Part shown: positions 1-9,208 of the stretch, one piece after another
Position numbering within the stretch: position 1 is the first letter of the stretch
Layout: the number at the start of each line of letters is the position of its first letter
NCBI RefSeq assembly: GCF_009801115.1
Contig: NZ_VTOL01000002.1
Location: 186,001 to 250,000, forward strand
Length of the DNA stretch: 64,000 bases
DNA from: Dyadobacter sp. 3J3
GTDB lineage: Bacteria > Bacteroidota > Bacteroidia > Cytophagales > Spirosomataceae
Direction: 5' to 3'
The notes under the pieces: model-generated
The model's input: the letters and a program-made list of their open reading frames with translations, nothing else
Database searches by the model: none
What the model was told of the DNA's origin: nothing
Position numbers and translations under genes: made by a program

Positions 1-201
1 ACCAACTTCGGGAAATTCTTCGTCACAATTGTGCGTTCCGGCTGGTGGGCCGTTGTAACCAATTGAAATAATCCGCGTATCTTTTGTAAGTACCGCACCA
101 ACCTGAGCTTTGATACAATGCGAGCGTTGTGCTAAATTTTTAGCCAACTCCATAAATATATCATCAAATTCCGGCCTGATTTTCGTTATGTCTGTGCTCA
201 T
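1..201 (-). CDS. dCMP/cytidine deaminase family protein, 3' part outside window
   Basis: Only the first 67 codons are present; the gene runs off the left edge. The ATG is at 201. The visible N-terminus contains A-x-R-S-H-C followed by VGAVLTKD and a GYNGPPAG stretch, which is the usual start of ComEB/dCMP deaminase-type zinc enzymes (dCMP to dUMP, thymidylate precursor supply). The catalytic HAE and PCxxC motifs would lie beyond the window, so they cannot be checked. It is transcribed away from the gene at 244, so the 42-bp gap must hold both start regions. The family call is fairly sure; the exact substrate is inferred. Confidence 0.8.
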   Translation of the reverse strand, partial: MSTDITKIRPEFDDIFMELAKNLAQRSHCIKAQVGAVLTKDTRIISIGYNGPPAGTHNCDEEFPEVG

Positions 202-243
202 TCGATTCTTAAACTTAAAATTACCTGCAAACTTAGATAAAGC

Positions 244-1359
244 ATGAATTGGATTCAATATAGATTGGCAAATAAGCTCAGAAGTATATTGCCAATGATC
301 CTGTTTATTACAATAACAAACGTTTCATTTGCCCAAAATGAACTTGAAATTATTGTACTTTCAAAAGATGCTTCATCCATTCTGAAAAACAACAAATTTT
401 TTGTTCAAAATGTCGAAGACAAAAGAAAAATAAAAGGTTCCGGTTTTGGAAAGTTGATCGTTTTTGGGAGAGAAAAGCCTGTTTCCCTGAGTAATACGAT
501 GGAAAAAGAACTTCTGTCTTATTGGTCATATTCTGCCCCGAAACGAAATGACGACTTTTTGCCTCTCTACATTTCCGTTAAAGATTTTCAAATTAATGAG
601 AAACGTGCCGGACCCAATAAAGTGACGGGAGACATCAAACTGGAAGTCACTTTCAGGTATTATCGCAATATGGTGCCCGTTGAATTGACAAATTACCAGA
701 CTTCCGCGGTTTATACCCGCCCGGAAAAGGACTTTGATTATCCCAAACTTGTTAAACAATTACTGGATCCTGCTCTCATACATTTTCAGAAATGGATGGT
801 TTTGAATAGCGGAAAAAATCCGGCGCTGGCGAAAAATCTGAAACTGGTTTTTAATGAAATAACATCCACAGACAAATCAGATACAGTTTTTTATAGCATT
901 CGTCGCCCTTTGGTATGGAGCGATTTTCAGGGACAGAAAAACAGGCCGGGCAGCCGTTACGCAGCGGCTGTTTTTACCAGTTTTTCTTATGAAGGTCACT
1001 CCTATGCAAAGGATAATGACATTGTTTTACAGCTTGATTTAAAAACTTTCATGGTTAAAAGTATGTCCTGGGGACTAGCAGAAGCTAAAAATGCCGGAAC
1101 GCTGCGTCACGAGCAACTCCATTTTGACATAACCAGAATTGTAGTTGAGCGTTTCAAAAAACGACTGGAAACGGCGGAACTTACCATTGAAGATTTTGAC
1201 AGCGAAATTCAATATCAATTCCTGGAAGCTTTCCGTGAAATGAACACGGAACAGGAAGCCTATGACAATGCGACAGGTCACGGATTAAATGCCGGAGAAC
1301 AAGCCGCGTGGGATAGAAAAATTTCGAAGGAAATCCTGGAAATTTATTCAAGGCAATAG
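244..1359 (+). CDS. Secreted DUF922-type putative zinc protease
   Basis: A 371-residue protein with an N-terminal signal peptide: a basic start, then a hydrophobic run ending near TNVSFAQ at about residue 31. The C-terminal half carries the DUF922-like pattern (RPLVWSDFQG, then a RHEQLHFD segment). The HEQLH is a HExxH zinc-binding motif, which is why the family is described as predicted secreted Zn-dependent proteases. The N-terminal half (about residues 32-200) has no motif I recognise. The 3' end overlaps the convergent comEC stop by 12 bp. Protease activity is a family prediction, not shown by the sequence. Confidence 0.7.
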   Translation: MNWIQYRLANKLRSILPMILFITITNVSFAQNELEIIVLSKDASSILKNNKFFVQNVEDKRKIKGSGFGKLIVFGREKPVSLSNTMEKELLSYWSYSAPKRNDDFLPLYISVKDFQINEKRAGPNKVTGDIKLEVTFRYYRNMVPVELTNYQTSAVYTRPEKDFDYPKLVKQLLDPALIHFQKWMVLNSGKNPALAKNLKLVFNEITSTDKSDTVFYSIRRPLVWSDFQGQKNRPGSRYAAAVFTSFSYEGHSYAKDNDIVLQLDLKTFMVKSMSWGLAEAKNAGTLRHEQLHFDITRIVVERFKKRLETAELTIEDFDSEIQYQFLEAFREMNTEQEAYDNATGHGLNAGEQAAWDRKISKEILEIYSRQ

Positions 1360-3441
1360 AATTGCGCCTTTCGTTAGAAGATCATGAGTTTGATACTTTC
1401 CTTGCGCAATTAAATCCAGCCAGCGCTGTTGTGTTTTCTTTTTCACTTCTCCGCTCAACAGAAAAATTGTGTTTTGATTTGCCTGGATTGTTTCAAATTT
1501 GGGATATTTGGGAGAAGAAATAAGGGCGTAATCCAAAGCCGCCAGGGTAGGAATGTAAGTTCCTCTGTAAATTAATTTCCCTCGCCAGGAAAACAATTCA
1601 CCCGTATCCAGATGTCGTGTTAACAAGTTTTTAGTCTGGTTAACTACCGTATTATTTAGAAAAATAATCTCCGTAACTCCTTCACTTACAGCATAATTTT
1701 TGATGTAAAATTTGTAAGCATTTGTATCTGTTTCAAATGCTTTATCAGAAGAAATATACATTTTATTACCTTTTTTAAAACTCATCACGGCATGTTTTGG
1801 TACAGCATGTATCATTCCTTTGGGACTCATATAGGTCTGGATGCCCATGGAAGACGAATAAAGTATGAACATAAAAATCATTAAAAATCCATATTTCAGC
1901 TTTCCGAATTCTTGAGATTCATAGGCCAGCCAAACTATAAATAATGAAGCGTACAATATCAAAACCTCTACTTTGTCCAAATATAAATTCTCAATCAAAT
2001 AGCCTGGTAAGGCTTTTGGAACCGCTACGGAAAAGTTCGTCAAAAGAGATAGAAAATCTACTAGCTTACCAACCAACAAATGAAGAGCGGGAAATGGCGC
2101 CAGACAGATTAATAGCAGGAATAAAGCGGCAGGTAACAGTCCATTTGTAAAAGTTATGACGAAGGGATTTACCAGCCAGAAATAAAATGGAAACTGATGG
2201 AAATAATACAAACTCAGCGGAAAGGTAGCCAGCTGAGCCGCAAAAGAAAGTGCTGTTATTTGCCAAATATATTTTGCTGGTTGGCTGGTCGGCGACCAGA
2301 TCGCTGCAATGGGTTTATAAAGCAGAAATATCCCCGCCATAGCCAGATAGGAAAGTTGAAAACCAACATCAAATAAGGCTTGCGGATCAATTAAAAGGAT
2401 GATAAAAGCAGATAGCGCCAGTGTATTCATCCCGTTATTCTTTTTACCAAAAACTTCGGCCAGCACGAAAACGATGCACATTAATGTAGCACGCAAAACG
2501 GAAGGCGCAAGACCCGTTACCAAAGCGTAAAAACACATCAACGAAATCACCGTTGCGAGATAGAAATATTTCCCACCTTTTAGCTTTTTGAGCCAGCCCA
2601 GCAAAAACGTTAAGACCCAGAATATAATGGCAACATGCATTCCGGAAACAGACAGAATATGAACGGTCCCGGAAGTTGTATAATCGTCAATCTGATCTGA
2701 ACGCAGATCGTCACGACGTCCCAGAAGCATTGCTTTTACTAAGCCATACGAATTTTCATCTTTCAAATTTGTCCTGAATTGCAGATCCGCCCATTCTGAA
2801 ATTTGTATGGCCCAAAGTTTTATGTTTCCGTATGTTTTCTGATTTCTAACGAGCTGATATGAACCTTCCGGCAGGTAATCCGTCCATACAATTCCTTTGT
2901 TCCACAAATATCGTTTGTAGTCAAATTCTTCGGGATTCATCGGCGGATTGGGCTGTTCGAGGTTGCCTTTGACAATCAAAATATCATGAGCAGTAGGAAT
3001 AAGTGAAGCATCAAGTGGGATACTTAAAAGTGCCTTCACATCTACTCTAACCCATTTTTTGGAGATATGAATACGGCTAATCAAAACTTCAACCCTTAAA
3101 GACTTAACCCGTTTTTCGGGCAAAGAAGTGACTACGGCTTCGTAAAATTCATATTTGTTTTCAGCCAGTTTTTGAATATTTTTATTCAGGTCAACATGGC
3201 GTAAATCAATACATAACGGACCGGAAATTAAGAGAAAAAGCAGACAGCTTATCCCAAAATTAGAATATTTTCTTTTTTGATAAAACCAAAAAGCAACGGC
3301 CATAATCAATACGATTACAGCCGTTGCTAAATAGGAAAATGAATTTACATTAAAGAAATTCAAGAAGATGAAGAAATCTCCTATCAAAATTCCGAGAACA
3401 AAAACCAGTACAAAACTTACAAAAGGAACACGTGGCAGCAT
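1348..3441 (-). CDS. comEC: ComEC/Rec2 family DNA-uptake channel
   Basis: 697 residues. Several N-terminal membrane segments are followed by a DUF4131-type soluble segment (about 80-200, with PEEFDYKRYLW near 170-180). The competence domain has the signature LSVSGMHVA near residues 263-271 and many further membrane helices to about residue 515. ComEC forms the inner-membrane channel for transformation DNA. The last 180 residues are soluble but show none of the HxHxDH metal motif of the metallo-beta-lactamase domain found at the C-terminus of many ComEC proteins. It is third in a minus-strand run after phoH and the M43 protease, 9 bp after the protease stop, so probably co-transcribed. Confidence 0.88.
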   Translation of the reverse strand: MLPRVPFVSFVLVFVLGILIGDFFIFLNFFNVNSFSYLATAVIVLIMAVAFWFYQKRKYSNFGISCLLFLLISGPLCIDLRHVDLNKNIQKLAENKYEFYEAVVTSLPEKRVKSLRVEVLISRIHISKKWVRVDVKALLSIPLDASLIPTAHDILIVKGNLEQPNPPMNPEEFDYKRYLWNKGIVWTDYLPEGSYQLVRNQKTYGNIKLWAIQISEWADLQFRTNLKDENSYGLVKAMLLGRRDDLRSDQIDDYTTSGTVHILSVSGMHVAIIFWVLTFLLGWLKKLKGGKYFYLATVISLMCFYALVTGLAPSVLRATLMCIVFVLAEVFGKKNNGMNTLALSAFIILLIDPQALFDVGFQLSYLAMAGIFLLYKPIAAIWSPTSQPAKYIWQITALSFAAQLATFPLSLYYFHQFPFYFWLVNPFVITFTNGLLPAALFLLLICLAPFPALHLLVGKLVDFLSLLTNFSVAVPKALPGYLIENLYLDKVEVLILYASLFIVWLAYESQEFGKLKYGFLMIFMFILYSSSMGIQTYMSPKGMIHAVPKHAVMSFKKGNKMYISSDKAFETDTNAYKFYIKNYAVSEGVTEIIFLNNTVVNQTKNLLTRHLDTGELFSWRGKLIYRGTYIPTLAALDYALISSPKYPKFETIQANQNTIFLLSGEVKKKTQQRWLDLIAQGKYQTHDLLTKGAILLP

Positions 3442-3450
3442 ACTGCACTG

Positions 3451-4785
3451 TCATTTAATTACGATCCTCTTTGTGACGGTTTCTTTGTCGGTGGTCACTT
3501 TTAAATAGTATAATCCGGTTTGAAATTTATTAATATCAACCGTAACTTTTCGGCTCCAGACATCTATAAAACTCTGGTTCTGAATAGAATTACCCAGCTG
3601 ATCATAAAGCGTAACAGAAAAATTCTGAAATTCGGCAAAACGGACATTTGCATTCACTTCTGAAATTGCCGGATTTGGAAAAACGTCAACGAGCAGATTA
3701 TCTGAGGGATCAAGACGACCAATTTTAGCTGATTCCACCAGCTTAATCCTTCGGGGACTAAGTGCCAAAACAGCTTTCATTCGCGCTAACTGATCCGAAG
3801 TAAAAATATTCATGCAAGAATCCGGAGAGTAATCCATATAATTCTCAATCATATTCCGGGTTCTGAAACCAGAGCAGTTTGAATATTTATCAGTACAAAC
3901 AGTCGTCTGGTTGGATCCTTCCGCAGGCGGCGTATCATTGCAAAAATCGTTACCACAATTAGCATCGCCCCACGTATGAATCAAACCCAGCCAGTGGCCG
4001 ATTTCATGGGTTGTTGTCCTTCCGAGATTGTAAATCTTACTGGTATTTGTGCTTCCGTTTCTTCCAAAATAACGGAAGTCAATAATGACACCATCGGTCT
4101 TTTCGTACAACTCATTTTTAGTAGTCAAACCATCAACACCTGTCACGGACGGAAATTGAGATATACCTAAATAACTATCAATGAACCTGCAAGTCCAGAT
4201 ATTCAGGTATTTATCAGACGGCCAATATACAATACTGGCAAGCAGATCGTCGTCTGATAACGGATTAAATAGGCTTCGTTCCGTATATTGGGTTCTGGTA
4301 ATTCCGGTTGTGCTTTTCCCATTATCATCATATTCAGCCAAATAAAATTCAATACCCGTATCTGCACCAACAGGATCGGCATTAAAACCTTTTGTACCTG
4401 ACTTTCGGCGATAATCTTCGTTAAGAACGGCAATCTGACTTCGAATCTGATCATCCGATATATTCGGATTATTTTCTCCGCCGATCTTACCAACTGCACC
4501 GTCGTATACAACATGGACTACTACCGGAATCCGTATAATTTCACCGGTCGCGGCGGTACGAAGCTGCGACCGGTTATTGTATAAATATTCCTGTATCGCC
4601 TCTTCCGTTTTGATTTGAGACTGCTGATAATCAGGATTTTTTTTAGCTCTGATAACATCCCGCTCATGCGTTAAACAGCGGATCAACATCGTATCGGCTA
4701 CTTGCCCTTGGACATGCATAGAATTCAATAATCCTATGATTCCTAAACCGATAAGAAGTTTTATTTTAGCTTTCAGCTTTTTCAT
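3451..4785 (-). CDS. Secreted M43 (pappalysin-type) zinc metalloprotease with T9SS type A tail
   Basis: The ATG at 4785 gives MKKLKAK plus a hydrophobic signal peptide ending near HVQGQ; the longer open frame to 4845 adds 20 residues with no signal character and was not used. The zinc site HEIGHWLGLIH (about residues 260-270) is the HExxHxxGxxH metzincin signature of the M43 family. It is followed by a Cys-rich segment (GNDFCNDTPP) typical of these enzymes. The last 80 residues start VDVFPNPA and end in KRIVIK, a type A sorting domain of the type IX secretion system, so the protein is probably exported to the cell surface. The start overlaps the phoH stop by 20 bp. Confidence 0.85.
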   Translation of the reverse strand: MKKLKAKIKLLIGLGIIGLLNSMHVQGQVADTMLIRCLTHERDVIRAKKNPDYQQSQIKTEEAIQEYLYNNRSQLRTAATGEIIRIPVVVHVVYDGAVGKIGGENNPNISDDQIRSQIAVLNEDYRRKSGTKGFNADPVGADTGIEFYLAEYDDNGKSTTGITRTQYTERSLFNPLSDDDLLASIVYWPSDKYLNIWTCRFIDSYLGISQFPSVTGVDGLTTKNELYEKTDGVIIDFRYFGRNGSTNTSKIYNLGRTTTHEIGHWLGLIHTWGDANCGNDFCNDTPPAEGSNQTTVCTDKYSNCSGFRTRNMIENYMDYSPDSCMNIFTSDQLARMKAVLALSPRRIKLVESAKIGRLDPSDNLLVDVFPNPAISEVNANVRFAEFQNFSVTLYDQLGNSIQNQSFIDVWSRKVTVDINKFQTGLYYLKVTTDKETVTKRIVIK

Positions 4786-5773
4786 ACGCAGCCAGAATGT
4801 CTTTAACCAAACGGTGGCGCACAACATCAGACCCGTCCAATTCAACGAAACTGATTCCTTTTATACCTTTCAAAAGCGTCAGAGAATCTATCAAGCCGGA
4901 TTTCAGATTCTTTGGAAGGTCAATCTGAGATTTATCACCGGTAATAATGGCTTTTGAACTTGGCCCCATACGTGTCAGAAACATTTTCATTTGCATAGGC
5001 GTAGTATTCTGCGCTTCATCCAGCAAAATAAAAGCATTGTTCAGCGTCCGGCCTCTCATGTAAGCTAGCGGCGCAATTTCAATCGTGCGGTTTTCAAGAT
5101 ATAATTTCAACTTTTCCGGGGCGATCATATCGTCCAGCGCGTCGTAAATTGGTCTTAAATAAGGATCTATTTTTTCTTTCAAATCGCCCGGTAAAAAACC
5201 CAGATTCTCCCCCGCTTCAACCGCCGGACGCGTTATGATGATTTTCTTAACCTCTTTGTTTTTCAATGCGCGCACCGCTATCGCTACCGCAGTGTAAGTT
5301 TTCCCCGTTCCTGCCGGTCCTACTGCATATACAAGGTCAAATTTTGCAGCTGCCTCAACCAGCAATTTCTGATTTGCCGTTTTCGCTTTGACAACGAGCC
5401 CTTTGTTCCCATAAACCAGTACGTCCGCATCATCCTCTGCATTGTGAACGGCTGGCCTTGAAATGCCGTTTAAATAAACTTTAACGTTTTCATTGGTAAC
5501 TTTTCCGTACTTCTGGTAATGAGCGACCAGCGATTCAACTATATCAGTGATACGCATGATTTCAGGCGCAGTACCCTGGATACGAATTTCATTTCCGCGG
5601 GAAATAATTTTGCTTTTTGGAAAAGCAGCGGATACTTCTTTAATATTCGAATTGTGAATGCCCAAAAAATCGACCATAGAGACGTCTTCGAGCGTGATGA
5701 TTTTTTCTAGCAAATGAATGATCGTTTTAGCGTGATTTAAATTCTCATAAAATTTAGTAATAATAACCAACAA
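4766..5773 (-). CDS. phoH: PhoH family ATPase
   Basis: A PhoH-like P-loop ATPase with Walker A GPAGTGKT at about residues 152-159 and Walker B FILLDEAQN at about 248-256, plus the preceding N-terminal RNA-binding-like segment (IISRGNEIRIQG). The cellular role of PhoH is not settled; RNA metabolism is usual. No in-frame ATG precedes the conserved N-terminus. The open frame begins at a TTG (5773), and a second TTG at 5713 would give MLEKIITLED, which matches where family members usually begin. The start is therefore uncertain and non-ATG. First gene of the phoH-protease-comEC run. Confidence 0.87.
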   Translation of the reverse strand: MLVIITKFYENLNHAKTIIHLLEKIITLEDVSMVDFLGIHNSNIKEVSAAFPKSKIISRGNEIRIQGTAPEIMRITDIVESLVAHYQKYGKVTNENVKVYLNGISRPAVHNAEDDADVLVYGNKGLVVKAKTANQKLLVEAAAKFDLVYAVGPAGTGKTYTAVAIAVRALKNKEVKKIIITRPAVEAGENLGFLPGDLKEKIDPYLRPIYDALDDMIAPEKLKLYLENRTIEIAPLAYMRGRTLNNAFILLDEAQNTTPMQMKMFLTRMGPSSKAIITGDKSQIDLPKNLKSGLIDSLTLLKGIKGISFVELDGSDVVRHRLVKDILAAYEKAES

Positions 5774-5936
5774 ATTTCCGATAATGATGCATAATTAAAA
5801 ATTTCATGCCTCATTTTAACATCGTTAAATAAATATATTTTGATCAACTATTTCAGTATCAGCCATACAGGTCCAGTTTGGAATTAATAAAAAAAATAGT
5901 TGTTGGCAGTTCCTTTTCTCACAGCTGCCTTATGAT

Positions 5937-5944
5937 TAATTTTG
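5937..5944 (+). promoter_or_regulatory. Possible -7 element upstream of dnaB
   Basis: TAATTTTG matches the Bacteroidota -7 consensus TAnnTTTG exactly. It lies only 6 bp before the ATG at 5951, which would make the mRNA nearly leaderless, and I see no clear -33 TTG at the usual distance. It may be chance in AT-rich DNA. Confidence 0.3.
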
Positions 5945-5950
5945 TGTTAC

Positions 5951-7582
5951 ATGGAAAATGACAAGGCACCAAATCAATACACCAAGACAGGTAATAAAAC
6001 AGGTTCTTCCAACGGAAGGTCTGTAAATACACGCACCCAAAGTTTTGACCAGAATTATGGCAAACTTCCACCTCAGGCTACTGATCTTGAAGAGGCCGTT
6101 CTTGGTGCTTTAATGATCGAAAAGGATGCATTAACTGCCGTGGTGGATATTCTCCGACCGGAAAGTTTTTACAAAGATTCGCATCAGCGTATCTACAAAG
6201 CAATATTAACACTATTCGCTGATTCTGAGCCTATTGACATGCTGACCGTAATTTCCAAATTGCGGAGTACTGGTGAAGTTGAAATCATTGGAGGAGCTTC
6301 TTACATCATTGGACTTACCTCCAAAGTTAACTCAGCGGCCAATATTGAGTATCACGCGCGGATTATCACGCAGGCGTCAATCAGGCGGGAATTAATTACA
6401 ATTTCTTCCGAGATTCAAAAGGAAGCGTTTGAAGATACAACCGACGTTTTTAAACTGCTTGATAAGACAGAACAGGCTCTTTTCCAGATTTCAGAATCCA
6501 ATATCAAGAAAAACTATTCGGATATGGGTACTCTGATGCGCCAGGCTTTGGAAGAACTTGATCAGAAGAAAAATAACAAAGACGGACTAACAGGTGTTCC
6601 TTCCGGATTTTCTGCGCTGGACAGGATTACTTCCGGATGGCAAAAAACAGAATTGGTTATTCTTGCGGCTCGTCCCGGTATGGGAAAAACGGCATTTGTC
6701 GTTTCCTCACTTCGTAATGCTGCGGTAGATTTCAACATGGCAGTAGCGATTTTCTCTCTTGAAATGTCCTCGGTTCAGTTGGTGAATCGTCTTATATCAG
6801 CAGAGGCTGAAATTGACAGTGAAAAAATCCGGAAAGGAAGCCTTGCGCCCCATGAGTGGGAACAACTTCACCACCGGATCCACAGACTTACCAATGCTCC
6901 TATTTATATCGACGATACTCCTGCCCTATCCATTCTGGAATTACGTGCAAAATGCCGCCGTTTGAAAGCGCAGCATGATATCCAGATGATCGTGATTGAC
7001 TACTTGCAGCTGATGACCGGCGATACGGGTGGAAAAGGAGCCGGTAACCGTGAACAGGAAATTGCTATGATTTCACGTTCGTTAAAAAACCTTGCAAAGG
7101 AACTTGACGTACCAGTAATCGCACTATCGCAGCTAAGTCGTGCCGTGGAAACACGTGGTGGAGAAAAAAGACCTCAGCTTTCAGATTTAAGGGAATCCGG
7201 ATCTATCGAGCAGGATGCCGATATGGTTATTTTCCTTTATCGCCCTGAATATTATGGAATTACAGAAGATGAAACAGGCAATTCAGTAGCGGGAGTTGGT
7301 GAGGTGATTATTGCCAAAAACCGGGCTGGATCTCTGGAAACCGTTCAGCTTAGATTTATTGGTAAGTATACCAAATTCGCCGATCTGGATGCCCAGTTTG
7401 CACCTGCACCTTTTTCAGTTGACCGTCCGATAACAAACTCAAACCCGATTTCTTCTTTTGAAAGCCAGGGAAGAAATAACCCGGCGCCAAACAATCCCGC
7501 TACCGGCGGAACGCTTCGAAGCCGGGCAAATGATTTAAGCAATTTCGATTACAAAGGTCCGGATAGCGAACCTCCGTTTTGA
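5951..7582 (+). CDS. dnaB: Replicative DNA helicase DnaB
   Basis: The ATG at 5951 was chosen over an upstream TTG (5942) that adds only three residues. 543 residues: an N-terminal DnaB helix bundle (about 40-140) after a polar extension, then the RecA-like helicase domain with Walker A ARPGMGKT (about 241-247), an SLEMS segment, Walker B IDYLQLM, and an SDLRESGSIEQDADMV arginine-finger region. It unwinds DNA at the replication fork as a hexamer. The C-terminal 60 residues are Asn/Pro-rich and probably disordered. No intein is present. It is transcribed alone and ends at a strong hairpin. Confidence 0.96.
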   Translation: MENDKAPNQYTKTGNKTGSSNGRSVNTRTQSFDQNYGKLPPQATDLEEAVLGALMIEKDALTAVVDILRPESFYKDSHQRIYKAILTLFADSEPIDMLTVISKLRSTGEVEIIGGASYIIGLTSKVNSAANIEYHARIITQASIRRELITISSEIQKEAFEDTTDVFKLLDKTEQALFQISESNIKKNYSDMGTLMRQALEELDQKKNNKDGLTGVPSGFSALDRITSGWQKTELVILAARPGMGKTAFVVSSLRNAAVDFNMAVAIFSLEMSSVQLVNRLISAEAEIDSEKIRKGSLAPHEWEQLHHRIHRLTNAPIYIDDTPALSILELRAKCRRLKAQHDIQMIVIDYLQLMTGDTGGKGAGNREQEIAMISRSLKNLAKELDVPVIALSQLSRAVETRGGEKRPQLSDLRESGSIEQDADMVIFLYRPEYYGITEDETGNSVAGVGEVIIAKNRAGSLETVQLRFIGKYTKFADLDAQFAPAPFSVDRPITNSNPISSFESQGRNNPAPNNPATGGTLRSRANDLSNFDYKGPDSEPPF

Positions 7583-7620
7583 TATAATTTATCGAAAACG
7601 CATAGTGATATTTACAAGAA

Positions 7621-7658
7621 AAATCGCCGGAGAAAAGTTTCTCCGGCGATTTTCTTTT
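7621..7658 (+). terminator. Terminator after dnaB (bidirectional)
   Basis: Arms 7621-7635 and 7638-7652 form a perfect inverted repeat around ATCGCCGGAGA, followed by a T-rich tract. An A-rich start on the other side lets it also serve the convergent rlmD. Confidence 0.85.
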
Positions 7659-7743
7659 TATTGGTATAATACAACATATTTGGTTTAAACCCCGGTTTTC
7701 AGCAGCTCTGATATAGAAATAATTCTATTCCGCTCTTATGAAT

Positions 7744-9147
7744 TTATCTGTCTTTTCTAAGCAAAAGCGCTACGTTCTCTACATGATGTGTATTCGGGAA
7801 CATGTCTACGGGCTGCACTTTCGTCACTTCATAATCCTCCGACATCAATGCCAGATCTCTTGCCTGCGTAGCCGTATTACAGCTCACATAAACTACTTTA
7901 TCCGGCGCAGCTTTCAAGATTGTCTCAATTACCGGCACATCCATTCCGGCGCGTGGAGGATCCGTAATGATCACATCCGGTCTTCCGTGTTTTGTCAAAA
8001 AGGATTCGTTCATAATCCAGCGCATATCACCGGCAAAAAATTCGGTGTTCGTAATACCATTTAAAGCAGAATTAATTCTAGCATCCTTAACGGCCGCCTC
8101 GACATATTCGACACCAACAACTTTTTGCGCTTGTCTGGCAACAAAATTAGCTATCGTACCTGTACCGGTATACAAATCATACACGGATTCATTTCCAGTC
8201 AATCCTGCATATTCCCGGGTGACTTTGAAAAGATTATAGGCCTGTTCGGAATTTGTCTGATAAAATGATTTGGGACCAACCAAAAACGTAAGATCTTCCA
8301 TCGTTTCCCGAATCGTTCTTTCTCCCGAAAAATTAATTACTTCCTGATCCTGATACGAATCATTTCCTTTCAGGTTGACGATATAGTTCAGCGAAGTAAT
8401 TTCAGGATGCGTATCCTTCATGTAATTCATGACAAGATCAATCGCCTCATCATTCTGTTCACCAAACTGAACGATTACCATAACATCGCCAGTATTTGCC
8501 GTTCTGACCACTAGATTCCGTAGCGTTCCGACATTGTATTTCACATCGTAATATGGAATACCCTGAGCTTCTCCAAACGCATGAAGCGAATTCCGCAACG
8601 CATTGGATGGATCCTGCTGCAAATGACATTTTTCTACAGTAAAAATTTTGTCAAAACGTTTTGGTACGTGAAAGCCCAAAGCATTTTTTGAAAATTTTTC
8701 TCCTGTATCCAGATACTCCTTAGTTACCCAGCGATAATTTGAAAACGTAAATTCCAGTTTATTCCGGTAAAAAGTAGTCTTCGGCCCGGCTAAAATCGGG
8801 TTGATTTCAACATCTTTAATTTTACCAATACGTTGAAAATGATCAACCACTTGCTGTCTTTTAAAGCCAATCTGGTGCTCGTAAGCAATATGCTGCCATT
8901 TACACCCACCGCAAACACCGAAATGCTGGCAATATGGCTCCGTCCTCAACTTAGAAAAAGAATGTACTTTTGTTACAATCGCTTCCTTTAATTTCTTTTT
9001 CGTCCGCACCACTTCCAGGTCCACAATATCACCTGGCGCCACATCACCTTCAATAAAAATTACACCGTCTTCCGATTTAAATATACACTTGCCTTCTGCC
9101 GCGAAATCAGTAATTTCAACGTATTCATACCTGGTACCCTTTGACAT
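7744..9147 (-). CDS. rlmD: 23S rRNA (uracil-C5)-methyltransferase, RlmD/RumA family
   Basis: 467 residues. An N-terminal TRAM-like beta barrel (about 1-60) is followed by the iron-sulfur cysteines C73, C79, C82 and C174. The C-terminal SAM-dependent methyltransferase domain has YDLYTGTGT, the DPPRAGM motif and the VYVSCN catalytic cysteine loop. It transfers methyl from SAM to a uracil of 23S rRNA (U1939 in E. coli RlmD). Members of this family also include RlmCD and TrmA-like enzymes, so the exact target base is inferred. Convergent with dnaB. Confidence 0.92.
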   Translation of the reverse strand: MSKGTRYEYVEITDFAAEGKCIFKSEDGVIFIEGDVAPGDIVDLEVVRTKKKLKEAIVTKVHSFSKLRTEPYCQHFGVCGGCKWQHIAYEHQIGFKRQQVVDHFQRIGKIKDVEINPILAGPKTTFYRNKLEFTFSNYRWVTKEYLDTGEKFSKNALGFHVPKRFDKIFTVEKCHLQQDPSNALRNSLHAFGEAQGIPYYDVKYNVGTLRNLVVRTANTGDVMVIVQFGEQNDEAIDLVMNYMKDTHPEITSLNYIVNLKGNDSYQDQEVINFSGERTIRETMEDLTFLVGPKSFYQTNSEQAYNLFKVTREYAGLTGNESVYDLYTGTGTIANFVARQAQKVVGVEYVEAAVKDARINSALNGITNTEFFAGDMRWIMNESFLTKHGRPDVIITDPPRAGMDVPVIETILKAAPDKVVYVSCNTATQARDLALMSEDYEVTKVQPVDMFPNTHHVENVALLLRKDR

Positions 9148-9208
9148 TTTTTCCTTTTTAATTTCTAAATTTTATTATTATCGCCTAATATCTACTGAAG
9201 CGTTTGCT

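Noticed and set aside
5937..5951. Leaderless dnaB mRNA as a finding
   Set aside because: Rests on one 8-bp motif in AT-rich DNA without a -33 box; kept only as a low-confidence promoter.
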